The notes under the pieces: generated by a model
What the model saw: only the letters and a program-made list of their open reading frames with translations
Told to the model about the DNA's origin: nothing
Database searches by the model: none
NCBI GenBank assembly: GCA_035527755.1
Contig: DATKZX010000015.1
Span: forward strand, 1-55,323
Direction: 5' to 3'
From: Methanomassiliicoccales archaeon
GTDB lineage: Archaea > Thermoplasmatota > Thermoplasmata > Methanomassiliicoccales > UBA472
Length of the DNA: 55,323 bases
Program-made: the position numbers and the translations under genes
Shown here: positions 25,101 through 34,160 of the stretch, one piece after another
How the letters are laid out: the number at the start of each line of letters is the position of its first letter
Position numbering within the stretch: the first letter of the stretch is position 1

Positions 25101-26116
25101 GCATGCTCATGTGGCATTACCGGTCCCGGGACGAATCGCTGATCGCCTTCTCCAATCTCCAGTTCTACGGCGGAAGGTTGAACACCTTCCCCAGCCCCCT
25201 GTTCGGCAGGGAGGGGTTCGGGGTGCATCACGTGCTCGTTCCCCAAGGTGTCTTCGACCGCGGAAGGAGCAGGACGAACCGGGAGGAGGCCAAGGTCGTG
25301 GCCAGGATGATCAAGGAGCATTACGCCCTTCAGGACGGCAGGTCCCTGGGGGTCATCGCCTTCTCCGAAGCTCAGATGGAAGCGATCGACCAGTCGCTCA
25401 TGGAACTGCGCCAGGGCGACAAGGGATTGGACGAGAGACTTAGCTCGGAGGAAGGAGAGCCCTTCCTGCTCTATAATCTGGAGAACGTACAGGGTCACGA
25501 ACGTGACCGTGTCATCCTCAGCGTCGGATACGGGAAGGACGAGAACGGCAAGTTCCTTCTGAACCTGGGACCGCTGAACAAGGACGGCGGTGAACGGAGG
25601 TTGAACGTAGCTATCACCAGGGCGAGGCAGTGTTTGGACATCGTTTCCTCCATAGGTTCCGACGACATCGACCTGGGAGGGTCCAAGAGCGCGGGGACGC
25701 GCCTTCTGAAACAGTATCTGGCCTTCGCCGAGGCCGCGGGGGACCGCCGGGCGCTGCCATTGCCCGCCGGGCGCTCCTGGGAGGAGGGTTCGCCCTTCGA
25801 AGAGCAATTGGGAAAAGCGCTGGAGGCTCGCGGTCATCGCATCAAGAAGGACGTGGGCACCTCGGACTACCGGATAGATCTGGCCGTCGAGGACCCGGAG
25901 GAACCCGGCCGGTTCCTATTAGGGATCGAGTGCGACGGGGCGCATTACCTTTCCGGAAGGACGGTCAGGGACAGGGACCGCATACGCCAGACGCAGCTGG
26001 AGAGATTGGGATGGAAACTGCACCGGACCTGGAGCACGGATTGGTTCCGCAATCCCCAGGGTGAGCTGGACAGGATAGAGGAAGCATTGCGCAAGGAAAA
26101 GAACGGAAAGGCCTAG
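22133..26116 (+). CDS. DUF4011 superfamily-1 helicase with C-terminal MTES_1575/Vsr-like nuclease
   Basis: A 1327-residue multidomain protein. The N-terminus has the DUF4011 signature KNKLLDVSNRNPLIRFH. A superfamily-1 (Upf1-like) helicase follows, with GPPGTGKSQTITN near residue 298, FDEASQICPEDA near 926, VVGDSKQMPPTSFF, HYRSRDESLIAFSN and the RRLNVAITRAR motif VI. The C-terminus (about residues 1220-1325) matches the MTES_1575 PD-(D/E)XK/Vsr-like nuclease (DYRIDLAV, GIECDGAHY, RDRDRIRQTQLERLGW, RTWSTDWF). The same order is found in single-gene phage-defence proteins called Hhe. Start chosen at 22133 after GGAGAGAG. Its TAG stop shares the bases CTAG with the stop of the convergent isomerase gene. 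Confidence 0.9.
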   Translation: MTEAERLVAKKVEQWKNKLLDVSNRNPLIRFHKRKASTLTIAMPDPAVLYRELDQGKQFTVITDPDARSEITGASILVTTHAPEQPIEKVLYNLRTRSRTYRSDHGVNILFVSIGSLLWKEDASSEEFNESPLFLLPVSLERPNSFSPYRLVPIDEDAVFNPSLRKRLEMDFHLRLPDFDMDNGFDLRSVLEQLRSSLPANAGWQVTTTSYLALFHFSKLLMYADLETGGVALTASPVIRALSGDPSALPPEPQGALSPGDYDSRLHPEDSFQVLDADSSQQEAIQAALAGVSFVLQGPPGTGKSQTITNMMAELMVQGKTILFVSQKMAALDVVRGNMEKCGLGDRCLELHDPKRNRMDIVKDIATSLDVVESIGRTVPEVRELVTVRKELADYVRALHAPRGRLQGISAFSMIGLYSALPDAPDLQFKLSGLLNVDDERLGNLEAAVNRLSQMAPAFYDGSHPWSGATGTEWSDGLQAMVQEELLSVIEARDKLFDGLSSAARMLGLTYPESLPEVRRWRQLFKDLAGRPSIRKEWLEGDLELLLGMAEEGLALYREMVGLEKSLLDTGSPDILHLDGKTFKHRFEVDYSGGMRVLKGGFRLDMKILKAISGHEMTYLQALTMVGNVERYQRSLEEWKVKRDELMTSLRGSFSGEGNELQGLVDRLDWTRHFRITHAVLMNDAVLNALTSENVPLEIKDTAVDLERYLERFDPALNILAGRFISEHRLNGRPLRDAHLEDLRSWTDRAWEERFRYQEWLDLRSLVQRMESLGLSDMMREVREGRIPAQNILPAFQKRFRRSWTEEALASDPLLHGFRRERQMGLIWQFNDLDRQYIESSRRRVRIRIEENLNKRKEGADQVSLQKQRMEIARLAKLKRQRKAVRTMMSECWDLIGLVKPCMLMSPLSVSQFLDRERTMFDVVIFDEASQICPEDAIGSIARGKQVIVVGDSKQMPPTSFFTISEDEEVEEPDLESILDECETCGMSRRMLMWHYRSRDESLIAFSNLQFYGGRLNTFPSPLFGREGFGVHHVLVPQGVFDRGRSRTNREEAKVVARMIKEHYALQDGRSLGVIAFSEAQMEAIDQSLMELRQGDKGLDERLSSEEGEPFLLYNLENVQGHERDRVILSVGYGKDENGKFLLNLGPLNKDGGERRLNVAITRARQCLDIVSSIGSDDIDLGGSKSAGTRLLKQYLAFAEAAGDRRALPLPAGRSWEEGSPFEEQLGKALEARGHRIKKDVGTSDYRIDLAVEDPEEPGRFLLGIECDGAHYLSGRTVRDRDRIRQTQLERLGWKLHRTWSTDWFRNPQGELDRIEEALRKEKNGKA

Positions 26117-27153
26117 TGGCAGATGCGTTCCTTGAACTCCTTGATGGCCGCCACCGGCGCCGGGTCCACGCCCTTCAGGACCGCCATATAGTAGCTGACC
26201 ATGTCCCCCAGGACGATCCCCTGTAGGACGTTGTCGATCAGGCCGTTGCCGGGCAGGGTGGCCATCACCGGGTCCAGACCCCGTTCGTTGAACATCTGCA
26301 GAGTGACCTCGGTCATCTTCTGCACCGTGGGGTGAGAATCAGTGGGCAATAGGAAGACCGGGCGGCAGGAGCAGCCCTTTCCACCCTCCAGCCAACCGAC
26401 CAGTTGATTATGGTTCATCTCCGGTATCTCCCCGGAGAAGGCCACCGCCTTGGCGTTCTCATTGATCTGGTTCTGCCAGCGAAGGGCCACCGACCGGATG
26501 TTCCTGGGCGAGTAGATGACCGCCACGCCGTCCCGTAGGGCGAAGGCGATCTTCTTGGCCTGATTGCTTTTGGCCGGTATCTCGGCCAATATGCTTTGAA
26601 CGTAAGAACGGAGGCGAGGAACGGCCTCGATCATGTCGCGATGCGGCTGGCATAATCCGGATCTCTGCAGAGCTAGGGCCGCCGCGCCCAGCAAATAACC
26701 GAGCGAGGCCCGGGGCTGATTTCCCGCCGGCACCTTCAGCAAAGGCTGCGAGTTCTTCAGCGCCAGTTTCTCCAGCTCCCCGCCGGAGGTTATGACCACG
26801 ATCTGGCACCCTCGGCGCATGGCATCGTGGTAGAGGTTCAGGCTCTCCGCGGTGTTCCCGGAATAACTGATGATCAGCGCCAATGTGTCCGTGGAAGCGA
26901 AACCGGGCATGATGACGTTGCGGGAGGTGATTATGGCGCTTTTACAGGTCGGCGTCAATAGGTCGGTGATCACGTCACCCGCGATGGCCGAACCGCCCAC
27001 GCCGCATATCACCACATTATTGATGCCCGCGATGTCTGCCAGATGCAGACCCTGGGACCATCCCAGCTGATCAGGGAATGCCGCCATCTGAGATAATATG
27101 TTAGAGGGATCGGCGGCCTTCATGCCCGCCACGTCGTCCAGTCTTTTGACCAT
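26113..27153 (-). CDS. Bifunctional phosphoglucose/phosphomannose isomerase
   Basis: Interconverts glucose-6-phosphate or mannose-6-phosphate with fructose-6-phosphate. The 346 residues form two SIS sugar-isomerase domains: GVGGSAIAGDVITD and SYSGNTAESL in the first, and MNHNQLVGW with the catalytic-region histidine and glutamate in the second, as in the crenarchaeal and Thermoplasma PGI/PMI family. A TATA-like box at 27175-27184 lies 27 bp before this ATG, which excludes an upstream in-frame start that would add 23 residues. It is divergent from ribB and tail-to-tail with the helicase-nuclease gene. Confidence 0.9.
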   Translation of the reverse strand: MVKRLDDVAGMKAADPSNILSQMAAFPDQLGWSQGLHLADIAGINNVVICGVGGSAIAGDVITDLLTPTCKSAIITSRNVIMPGFASTDTLALIISYSGNTAESLNLYHDAMRRGCQIVVITSGGELEKLALKNSQPLLKVPAGNQPRASLGYLLGAAALALQRSGLCQPHRDMIEAVPRLRSYVQSILAEIPAKSNQAKKIAFALRDGVAVIYSPRNIRSVALRWQNQINENAKAVAFSGEIPEMNHNQLVGWLEGGKGCSCRPVFLLPTDSHPTVQKMTEVTLQMFNERGLDPVMATLPGNGLIDNVLQGIVLGDMVSYYMAVLKGVDPAPVAAIKEFKERICH

Positions 27154-27174
27154 CGTTACGAGTAATCGATTCCG

Positions 27175-27184
27175 AATATAAGTT
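27175..27184 (-). promoter_or_regulatory. TATA-like box of the phosphoglucose/phosphomannose isomerase gene
   Basis: The minus strand reads AACTTATATT, centred 27 bp before the ATG at 27153, the spacing of a leaderless archaeal gene. Confidence 0.55.
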
Positions 27185-27277
27185 TTTGACCTCTTGGATA
27201 TCTGGATATGATCGTTTACCAATGAATTTGTAGTAACGCAATAAATAATATGCTACCCTTTGTTTCAAGAAGCCATC

Positions 27278-27984
27278 ATGAGCGACGATGATATGAAGAG
27301 AGCGTTGGACTCCATCAGCCGTGGGAAGATGGTATTGATATTCGATGCTGATGACCGGGAGAAGGAGACGGACATGACCATCGCCTCTCAGTTCGTTACC
27401 CCCGCCTCCATCAGAGAGATGCGCAAGAACGCCGGGGGGTTGATCTGCACCACCGCGCACAACGATATCTGCCGTAAGCTGGACATGCCATTTCTGGCCG
27501 ATGTGCTGGCCGCCAATCACGACAAGCACCCTGTCCTGCAGAACCTTACACCGAACGACATTCCCTACGATACCAAGTCGGCCTTCTCCATCACCATCAA
27601 TCATCGCCGGACCTTCACCGGCATCACCGATAATGATCGGGCGCTCACCGTTTCCGAGTTCGCCAAATTGGCGAAGGGATCCTATTCCATGAACGAGGAG
27701 GAGGCCCAGGTGGAGTTCGGGAAGCAATTCCGCTCCCCGGGGCACATCCACCTTCTGAACTCCACTCCCCAGCTGCTGAGCAAGCGCAAGGGGCACACCG
27801 AACTGGCCACGGCCATGATGGTGATGGCGGGGGTCACACCAAGCGCCACCATCTGCGAGATGATGGGGGACGATGGCAACGCCCTCAGCAAAGAAAAGGC
27901 TAAAAGGTATGCGGATCGATTTGACCTTTGCTTCCTGGAGGGAAAGGATATAATCGACTTCTGGAAGAGAGGCGGTAATAAGAA

Positions 27985-27988
<4 letters not shown>
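27278..27988 (+). CDS. ribB: 3,4-dihydroxy-2-butanone-4-phosphate synthase
   Basis: Makes the four-carbon precursor of riboflavin from ribulose-5-phosphate. The 236 residues show the acidic metal-binding loop DADDREKETDMTIAS near residue 30 and the C-terminal signature SPGHIHLLNSTPQLLSKRKG followed by HTELA. The ATG at 27278 is about 30 bp after the TATA-like run ATAAATAATA and is preferred to a TTG 18 bases earlier. It is the first of four tightly packed riboflavin/FAD genes; ribL overlaps its stop by four bases. Confidence 0.94.
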
Positions 27989-29308
<1,320 letters not shown>

Positions 29309-29327
29309 AACCTTTTTCCTTTTTTTC
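29309..29327 (+). terminator. T-tract terminator of the riboflavin operon
   Basis: Immediately after the ribH stop the plus strand reads CCTTTTTCCTTTTTTTC, a typical archaeal T-tract terminator without a clear hairpin. Confidence 0.5.
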
Positions 29328-29429
29328 ATTTACAGATCCAACCATAGGGAAGAGTTGGAACGCACACTGTTGGTCGCCTAAGTGATCTCATTGGCAATAC
29401 TTTGCCTAGGCATGCCCATACAAGTGGAT

Positions 29430-29460
29430 AAAAAATGGAAATGAGGAGGCATACCCTCCT
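29430..29460 (-). terminator. Hairpin and T-tract after the aminotransferase gene
   Basis: On the minus strand AGGAGG and CCTCCT form a perfect six-pair stem with a five-base loop, followed by T-rich sequence ending in TTTTTT. Confidence 0.55.
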
Positions 29461-29474
29461 TGAAAGTTCTTTTT

Positions 29475-30665
29475 TCAGGCGTTCTTCCTCATGAACGATT
29501 CGATGGAGTCGAAGGCCTTTCCCAAGATATCGATGTTCGGCAGGAACACCATGCGGAAGTGGTCCTTGCCGTACTCGGGGCAGAACCCGGACCCGGGAAC
29601 GACCAGGACGTGGCAGTTGTGCAGAACGTCCAGCACGAACTCCTTGTCGGTCTTCCAGTGGTCGGACTCGATCTTAGGGAACATGTAGAAGGCCGCCTGA
29701 GGCATGGTGCAGCTCAGCCCGGGGATCTCGTTGATCCTCTTGTAAGCGAACTCGCCGCGTTCCTTGAGCTTCTGGCGCATCCCCTCCAGGTGGTCCTTGG
29801 GGTGGTTCAGCGCCTCGATGACCGCCATCTGGCAGGGGGCGTTGGCGCTCAATCGGAGGCGCAACTGCTTCTGCACCGCCTCCTTGATCTCGTTCAATCG
29901 TCCGTTCTGATCGTGGAAGACCGAATATCCCAGACGCCATCCCGGAAGCAGGTCCACCTTGGAGAAACCGTTCACCAGGATGACCGGCACGTCCTTGGCC
30001 AATGTAGCGGGGGAATGGTGCTCCCCCTCGAAGGTCATCAGATCGTATATCTCGTCGGAGATGAGGAACAGATCGTATTCACCGGCGAGATCGGCTATCT
30101 GCTTCAGCATCTTCGGGGAGTACACCGCCCCGGTGGGATTGTTGGGATTGATCACCGCGATGAACTTGGTGCGGGGGGTGATCTTCCTCCTGAGATCGTC
30201 GATGTCCGGCTGCCAACCCTCCTCTTCGATGGTACGGTATGTGACCGCTTTACCGCCGAAGAACTTGGGGAACTCCAAATAGGATGAGTAGCTGGGACCG
30301 GGGACCAGGGCCTCGTCGCCAGCATCAATGGTGGCGGCGCATATCATCTGAATGCTCTCAGTGACGCCGTTGGTGATTATCACGTCGTCCAGACCAACGT
30401 GCAGATCGTTCTGGACCCTCTCCTTCTCGATGAGGGCCTTCCTCAGCTCGACGTTGCCCTCGGACTCCTCATACCCGTTGTCGCACTTCTCCACTGCTGC
30501 GCAGAGGGCGTCCCTTACATGCTTCGGCGTCTCGAAGTCAAACTTGTTGGGGTCCCCGATATGCAGCTTTATGATCTCGTGGCCTTGCTTCTCCAGCTCC
30601 CTGGCCGGCAGCAGCATGTCCCGGATCGCATAGCTGATACCCATCGTGCGCTTGGTGGCTTTCAT
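29475..30665 (-). CDS. Class I aminotransferase (alanine/aspartate aminotransferase-like)
   Basis: A 396-residue pyridoxal-phosphate enzyme of fold type I. It has GDPNKFDFETP near residue 38, NGVTESIQ, the VINPNNPTGAVYS motif, SDEIYDLM, and the cofactor lysine in GFSKVDLLPGWRLGY, then RMVFLP near the C-terminus for the substrate carboxylate. The closest familiar group is archaeal alanine aminotransferase, but aspartate or other amino donors are possible. A TATA-like CAAATAG stretch lies about 28 bp before the ATG. It is divergent from the PUA/PAPS-reductase gene. Confidence 0.88.
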   Translation of the reverse strand: MKATKRTMGISYAIRDMLLPARELEKQGHEIIKLHIGDPNKFDFETPKHVRDALCAAVEKCDNGYEESEGNVELRKALIEKERVQNDLHVGLDDVIITNGVTESIQMICAATIDAGDEALVPGPSYSSYLEFPKFFGGKAVTYRTIEEEGWQPDIDDLRRKITPRTKFIAVINPNNPTGAVYSPKMLKQIADLAGEYDLFLISDEIYDLMTFEGEHHSPATLAKDVPVILVNGFSKVDLLPGWRLGYSVFHDQNGRLNEIKEAVQKQLRLRLSANAPCQMAVIEALNHPKDHLEGMRQKLKERGEFAYKRINEIPGLSCTMPQAAFYMFPKIESDHWKTDKEFVLDVLHNCHVLVVPGSGFCPEYGKDHFRMVFLPNIDILGKAFDSIESFMRKNA

Positions 30666-30775
30666 GGTATCGAGCGGGATGATGAAATTACTGCTATTTG
30701 AGGATTCGACGTTCCATCATCGTTTCGGCCGGGACGCTCACCTATGACGTGGTCATCCGAAGGATGCAGGAGAGC

Positions 30776-30782
30776 TTTAATA
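30776..30782 (+). promoter_or_regulatory. TATA-like box of the PUA/PAPS-reductase fusion gene
   Basis: TTTAATA centred 27 bp before the ATG at 30806. It lies inside the longer open frame, so the codons before it are unlikely to be translated. Confidence 0.55.
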
Positions 30783-30805
30783 GGGAATCCTGCACTTGCC
30801 GCAAC

Positions 30806-32725
30806 ATGGCCTTGGTCCGTCTCGGTAAGATGCATCTGCGTTGGTGCCAGGAATGCAACGTCCCAGTACTGGAAGAGGAGGTCTGCGGACGATGCGGCGG
30901 ACGGACCGAAGCGGTCAACATGACCCCGCCCGGGGACGCCAGGCCCGGTTTCGAATATAATCTCGATCTGGTGAGGGGTCTGCTCGACCAGCAGTTCGGA
31001 CCGGGGTCCGGGGAGGCATTGCTGCCCCACGACCAGGTCTTCGTCATGAGCAAGGTCCCGGGACTGGACCGGTTGGACGAGATCATTTCCAACGGAGCGG
31101 TGGTGGCCACCCTCCGTTACGATCTGGGGATCGGCTGGAGGGTCCTTCTCCGCGTCAAGGGAGCGGCCCATATCCTGAAGAAGGCCAGCAAGAACCTGGT
31201 GGTGGCCGACATCGGGGCGGTCGAGCCCATACTCGGATCGCAGAATCTGATGGCACCGGGAGTGGGAAAGGTCGTCGGTGATTTTTCCAAGGGCGAGGAG
31301 GTCATCGTACTGGACCCGGAGCAACGGGCCCTGGCCACCGGCGTGGCCCGCATGAGCTCGGATGAGATGCGCTCGGCGGAAAGGGGCGTGGCGGTCAAGG
31401 TGCGATGGTCGGAGAGGCCCGCGGACCCTGAGCCTAGAAATACCGCGGATTGGCCGAAGGCATTGGAGGCCAACGCCAAGGTCATGAGCCGACGGGTCTA
31501 TGACGGAAGGGACTTCGTCCTTCGACTGGTGGAACAGTACAAGGACATACCGCAGGTGGTATCCTTCTCCGGCGGAAAGGACAGTCTGGCCTGCCTGCTG
31601 CTGACCCGCGAGGCGGGCCTGGACCTGCCGATCTTCTTCATAGACACCGGACTGGAGTTCCCGGAGACGGTGGAGTACGTGCACCAGCTGAAGCAGGAGC
31701 TGGATCTCAACCTGGTCATCGGAAAGGCGGACGAGGAGGCCTTCTTCGGCAATCTGGAGTTCTTCGGCCCTCCGGGCAAGGACTATCGCTGGTGCTGCAA
31801 GACCAATAAGCTCGGTCCTACCGTCAAGGCCATAGTCGAGCATTATCCTGATGGGGTCCTATCGTTCATCGGGCAGCGCCGCTACGAATCGGAACAGCGC
31901 GCTAACAAACCAAGGGTATGGCAGAATCCCTGGACACCGGGGCAGATAGGCGCCTCGCCCATACAGGATTGGACCTCGCTGCACGTTTGGCTGTACATAT
32001 TCCAGAGCGGGGTCAGTTACAATCCCTGGTACGAGCGGGGGCTGGACCGCATAGGCTGCTTCCTATGCCCGGCATCGGACATGGCCGAGCTGAGCCTGGT
32101 GCACAGCAGCCCCTCCTTCGAACGGTGGGAAAGCTTCCTGAAAAGCTATGCCGAACGCAAGGGACTGGGACCGGAATGGGTGGAGCATGGACTGTGGCGG
32201 TGGAAGAAGGTCCCGCCGTCGGTGATCGAGGAGCTGAAGCGCAACATACCCGGCTTCGAGATCACCAGGAACGAAGGGCCGCGCACCGGTGAGGGCAACC
32301 TGCGCCTCAGGATGCAGGAGGGTTTCTCCCCCTGCACCTTGGGGTTCAGCATAGAGGGGGCGTTCTCCCGCGATCTGGACCTGGAACAGGTCTCCAACGT
32401 GCTCAACATGGTCGGGGAGGTAGATATCGGGGCGAACGAGGGCTGGTGCGCTGTCGGCAACGTGACCGTTTTCCGTGAGGGAGCGGTCATCGCCAAGGGA
32501 GCGGACCAAGAAAAAATAAGAAGGGATTTGGAAAAGGTTCGCCGTGCGGTGGTTAAGGCCGAGGAATGCGTCGGATGCGGAGTTTGTATCGCCAGATGCA
32601 AAGAGGGTGCACTTGTGCTGACACAGGGAAGGATACGCGTTGAGGCGAATAGATGCACCCATTGCAGTGGGTGCATGGAACCTTGCCCGGCGATCAGCTT
32701 TGGCGACGCCGCCTTTGACTTTTAG
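30806..32725 (+). CDS. PUA / PAPS-reductase-like / two-cluster ferredoxin fusion protein
   Basis: A 639-residue protein with four modules. Residues 14-30 are a zinc ribbon (CQEC ... CGRC). Residues of about 100-215 contain a PUA-type RNA-binding domain. Residues 245-430 are a PAPS-reductase-like PP-loop domain with SFSGGKDSL, and with Cys330-Cys331 and Cys418-x2-Cys421, the pattern that holds a [4Fe-4S] cluster in APS reductases. The C-terminus has two ferredoxin motifs (CVGCGVCIARC and CTHCSGCMEPC). Methanogens have similar proteins of unresolved role. The PUA domain suggests RNA sulfur chemistry rather than sulfate assimilation; this is inference. Confidence 0.88.
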   Translation: MALVRLGKMHLRWCQECNVPVLEEEVCGRCGGRTEAVNMTPPGDARPGFEYNLDLVRGLLDQQFGPGSGEALLPHDQVFVMSKVPGLDRLDEIISNGAVVATLRYDLGIGWRVLLRVKGAAHILKKASKNLVVADIGAVEPILGSQNLMAPGVGKVVGDFSKGEEVIVLDPEQRALATGVARMSSDEMRSAERGVAVKVRWSERPADPEPRNTADWPKALEANAKVMSRRVYDGRDFVLRLVEQYKDIPQVVSFSGGKDSLACLLLTREAGLDLPIFFIDTGLEFPETVEYVHQLKQELDLNLVIGKADEEAFFGNLEFFGPPGKDYRWCCKTNKLGPTVKAIVEHYPDGVLSFIGQRRYESEQRANKPRVWQNPWTPGQIGASPIQDWTSLHVWLYIFQSGVSYNPWYERGLDRIGCFLCPASDMAELSLVHSSPSFERWESFLKSYAERKGLGPEWVEHGLWRWKKVPPSVIEELKRNIPGFEITRNEGPRTGEGNLRLRMQEGFSPCTLGFSIEGAFSRDLDLEQVSNVLNMVGEVDIGANEGWCAVGNVTVFREGAVIAKGADQEKIRRDLEKVRRAVVKAEECVGCGVCIARCKEGALVLTQGRIRVEANRCTHCSGCMEPCPAISFGDAAFDF

Positions 32726-32726
32726 A

Positions 32727-32757
32727 GGCCACCGTCAACATCAAGTGGACGGTGGCC
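32727..32757. terminator. Perfect 10-bp stem between two convergent genes
   Basis: GGCCACCGTC and GACGGTGGCC, perfectly complementary, flank an 11-base loop two bases after the fusion gene's stop and 36 bases before the ftsZ stop. A GC-rich stem here probably ends or protects transcripts from both sides. Confidence 0.5.
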
Positions 32758-32793
32758 GGTCAGCCGGCTCAACCCTCGTTGACCCCCTCCGCA

Positions 32794-34050
32794 TCAGTTC
32801 ACGAAGTCGATGTCCTCGTCCCGGCCTCTCGGCCTTTGCTGTTGCTGCTGGTACTGCTGCTGCGGCTGATATTGCTGCTGTTGCTGCTGGTACTGCTGCG
32901 GGTAGCCTCCCTGGTTGCTGCGGTTCATCTCCATGGGACCGCCGCGGCTGCCTATGATGTACTTGGACTTCGCACCGGTGACGATCAACAGGACCTTGAC
33001 CACGCCTTCCAGCTCGGGGTCGATGGAGCATCCCCATATGATGCGTGCCCTCGGGCTCACGCTGTTGGTCACCAGCTCGGCGACCCTCTGAGCCTCGCCC
33101 ACGGTCATGTCCGGACCGCCTACGACCCGGATCAAGGCGCCCTTGGCCTCCTTCATCTCGATCTCGCCCAGCATGGGGGATGTCAGTGCCTCGTGGACTG
33201 CCGACTTCACGCGGTCGTCCTCGTCGCTGTTCCCTTCTCCGATGCCCACGAAGGCCACTCCGCCCTCGTTCATGACGGTCATGATATCGGCGTAGTCCAG
33301 ATTGACCAGGCCGGGCTTGGTGATGATCTCTGTGAGCCCCTTTATGGTCTGCATGAGCACCTCGTCAGCCACCTTGAAGGCGGCATCGACCGGCAGCTTG
33401 GGCACCAGCTCCAGCAGCTTGTCGTTGGGTATGACGATGGTGGTATCGCAGATCATCCTCATCTTGTTCAGACCGTCCAGGGCGTTCTCCATGCGTACAG
33501 TGCCTTCAGCCTTGAAGGGCAGGGTGACCACACCGATGGTCAGCGCGCGCACCTGCTCCTTGGCGATGCGGGCTACGTAGTGGGCGGAACCGGTACCGGT
33601 GCCGCCTCCCATCCCTGCGGTCACGAATACGATGTTGGAGCCGTTCAGGAACTCCCTGATGTCACTGTCGTTCTCACGGGCGGCAGCCTCTCCCATCTCC
33701 GGCTTGGCCCCGGCACCCATACCGCGGGTGGCGGTCCTGCCGATGAGGATCTTGCGCGGAGCCTTGACGGTCAGCAGGTGCTTGGCATCGGTGTTGATGG
33801 CGCACAGCTGAGCTCCGTCGATGTTCGCTTCCCAGCAGCGGTTGATGGTGTTGCATCCACCGCCACCGCAGCCGATGATCTTGATGCAGACATCAAGTTG
33901 GGCGGCGATCTTCTCCAGCTCCTCATCTATGTTAGACTTGGGGGCTGGCTGGGACGGAGCGGGTTCCGGTTTGACCGGGGCTTCCGACTTGCCGTTGGCG
34001 TTCTCATACTTAGTGTTCGCTAAAGCGTTCTTAACCAAAGAACTGGTCAT
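32794..34050 (-). CDS. ftsZ: Cell-division GTPase FtsZ with glutamine-rich C-terminal linker
   Basis: Tubulin-like GTPase that forms the division ring at mid-cell. The 418 residues hold IIGCGGGGCNTINR, the tubulin signature GGGTGTGSA, the T7-region NLDYADI and the core up to about residue 370. The final 45 residues are a linker very rich in glutamine and tyrosine-flanked glutamine runs, then the charged end RGRDEDIDFVN, which could be the membrane-anchor docking peptide. Archaea often have two FtsZ proteins; which type this is needs a tree. GAGGGATG lies before the ATG and a TATA-like box near 34088. No other division gene is adjacent. Confidence 0.95.
   Translation of the reverse strand: MTSSLVKNALANTKYENANGKSEAPVKPEPAPSQPAPKSNIDEELEKIAAQLDVCIKIIGCGGGGCNTINRCWEANIDGAQLCAINTDAKHLLTVKAPRKILIGRTATRGMGAGAKPEMGEAAARENDSDIREFLNGSNIVFVTAGMGGGTGTGSAHYVARIAKEQVRALTIGVVTLPFKAEGTVRMENALDGLNKMRMICDTTIVIPNDKLLELVPKLPVDAAFKVADEVLMQTIKGLTEIITKPGLVNLDYADIMTVMNEGGVAFVGIGEGNSDEDDRVKSAVHEALTSPMLGEIEMKEAKGALIRVVGGPDMTVGEAQRVAELVTNSVSPRARIIWGCSIDPELEGVVKVLLIVTGAKSKYIIGSRGGPMEMNRSNQGGYPQQYQQQQQQYQPQQQYQQQQQRPRGRDEDIDFVN
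32829..32912 (-). repeat. CAG/CAA-rich repetitive tract in ftsZ
   Basis: Read on the minus strand this is a run of glutamine codons broken by TAC/TAT. It forms an imperfect trinucleotide repeat that encodes the FtsZ linker and could change length by slippage. Confidence 0.75.
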
Positions 34051-34160
34051 AAGTGCATCCCTCTAACAAAGATAACGAAAAACGCAAATATAAATTTTAC
34101 GGAATTTGAAAACCCTGGACATGGGATGACGGATGTCAGACGTGATACCCGTGCTCAGGG

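Noticed and set aside
24080-25837. Long open frame of 585 codons on the minus strand inside the helicase-nuclease gene
   Set aside because: The plus-strand frame has full helicase and nuclease motifs over the same bases; the antisense frame gives histidine/glutamine-rich sequence with no domain, a usual shadow in GC-rich DNA.
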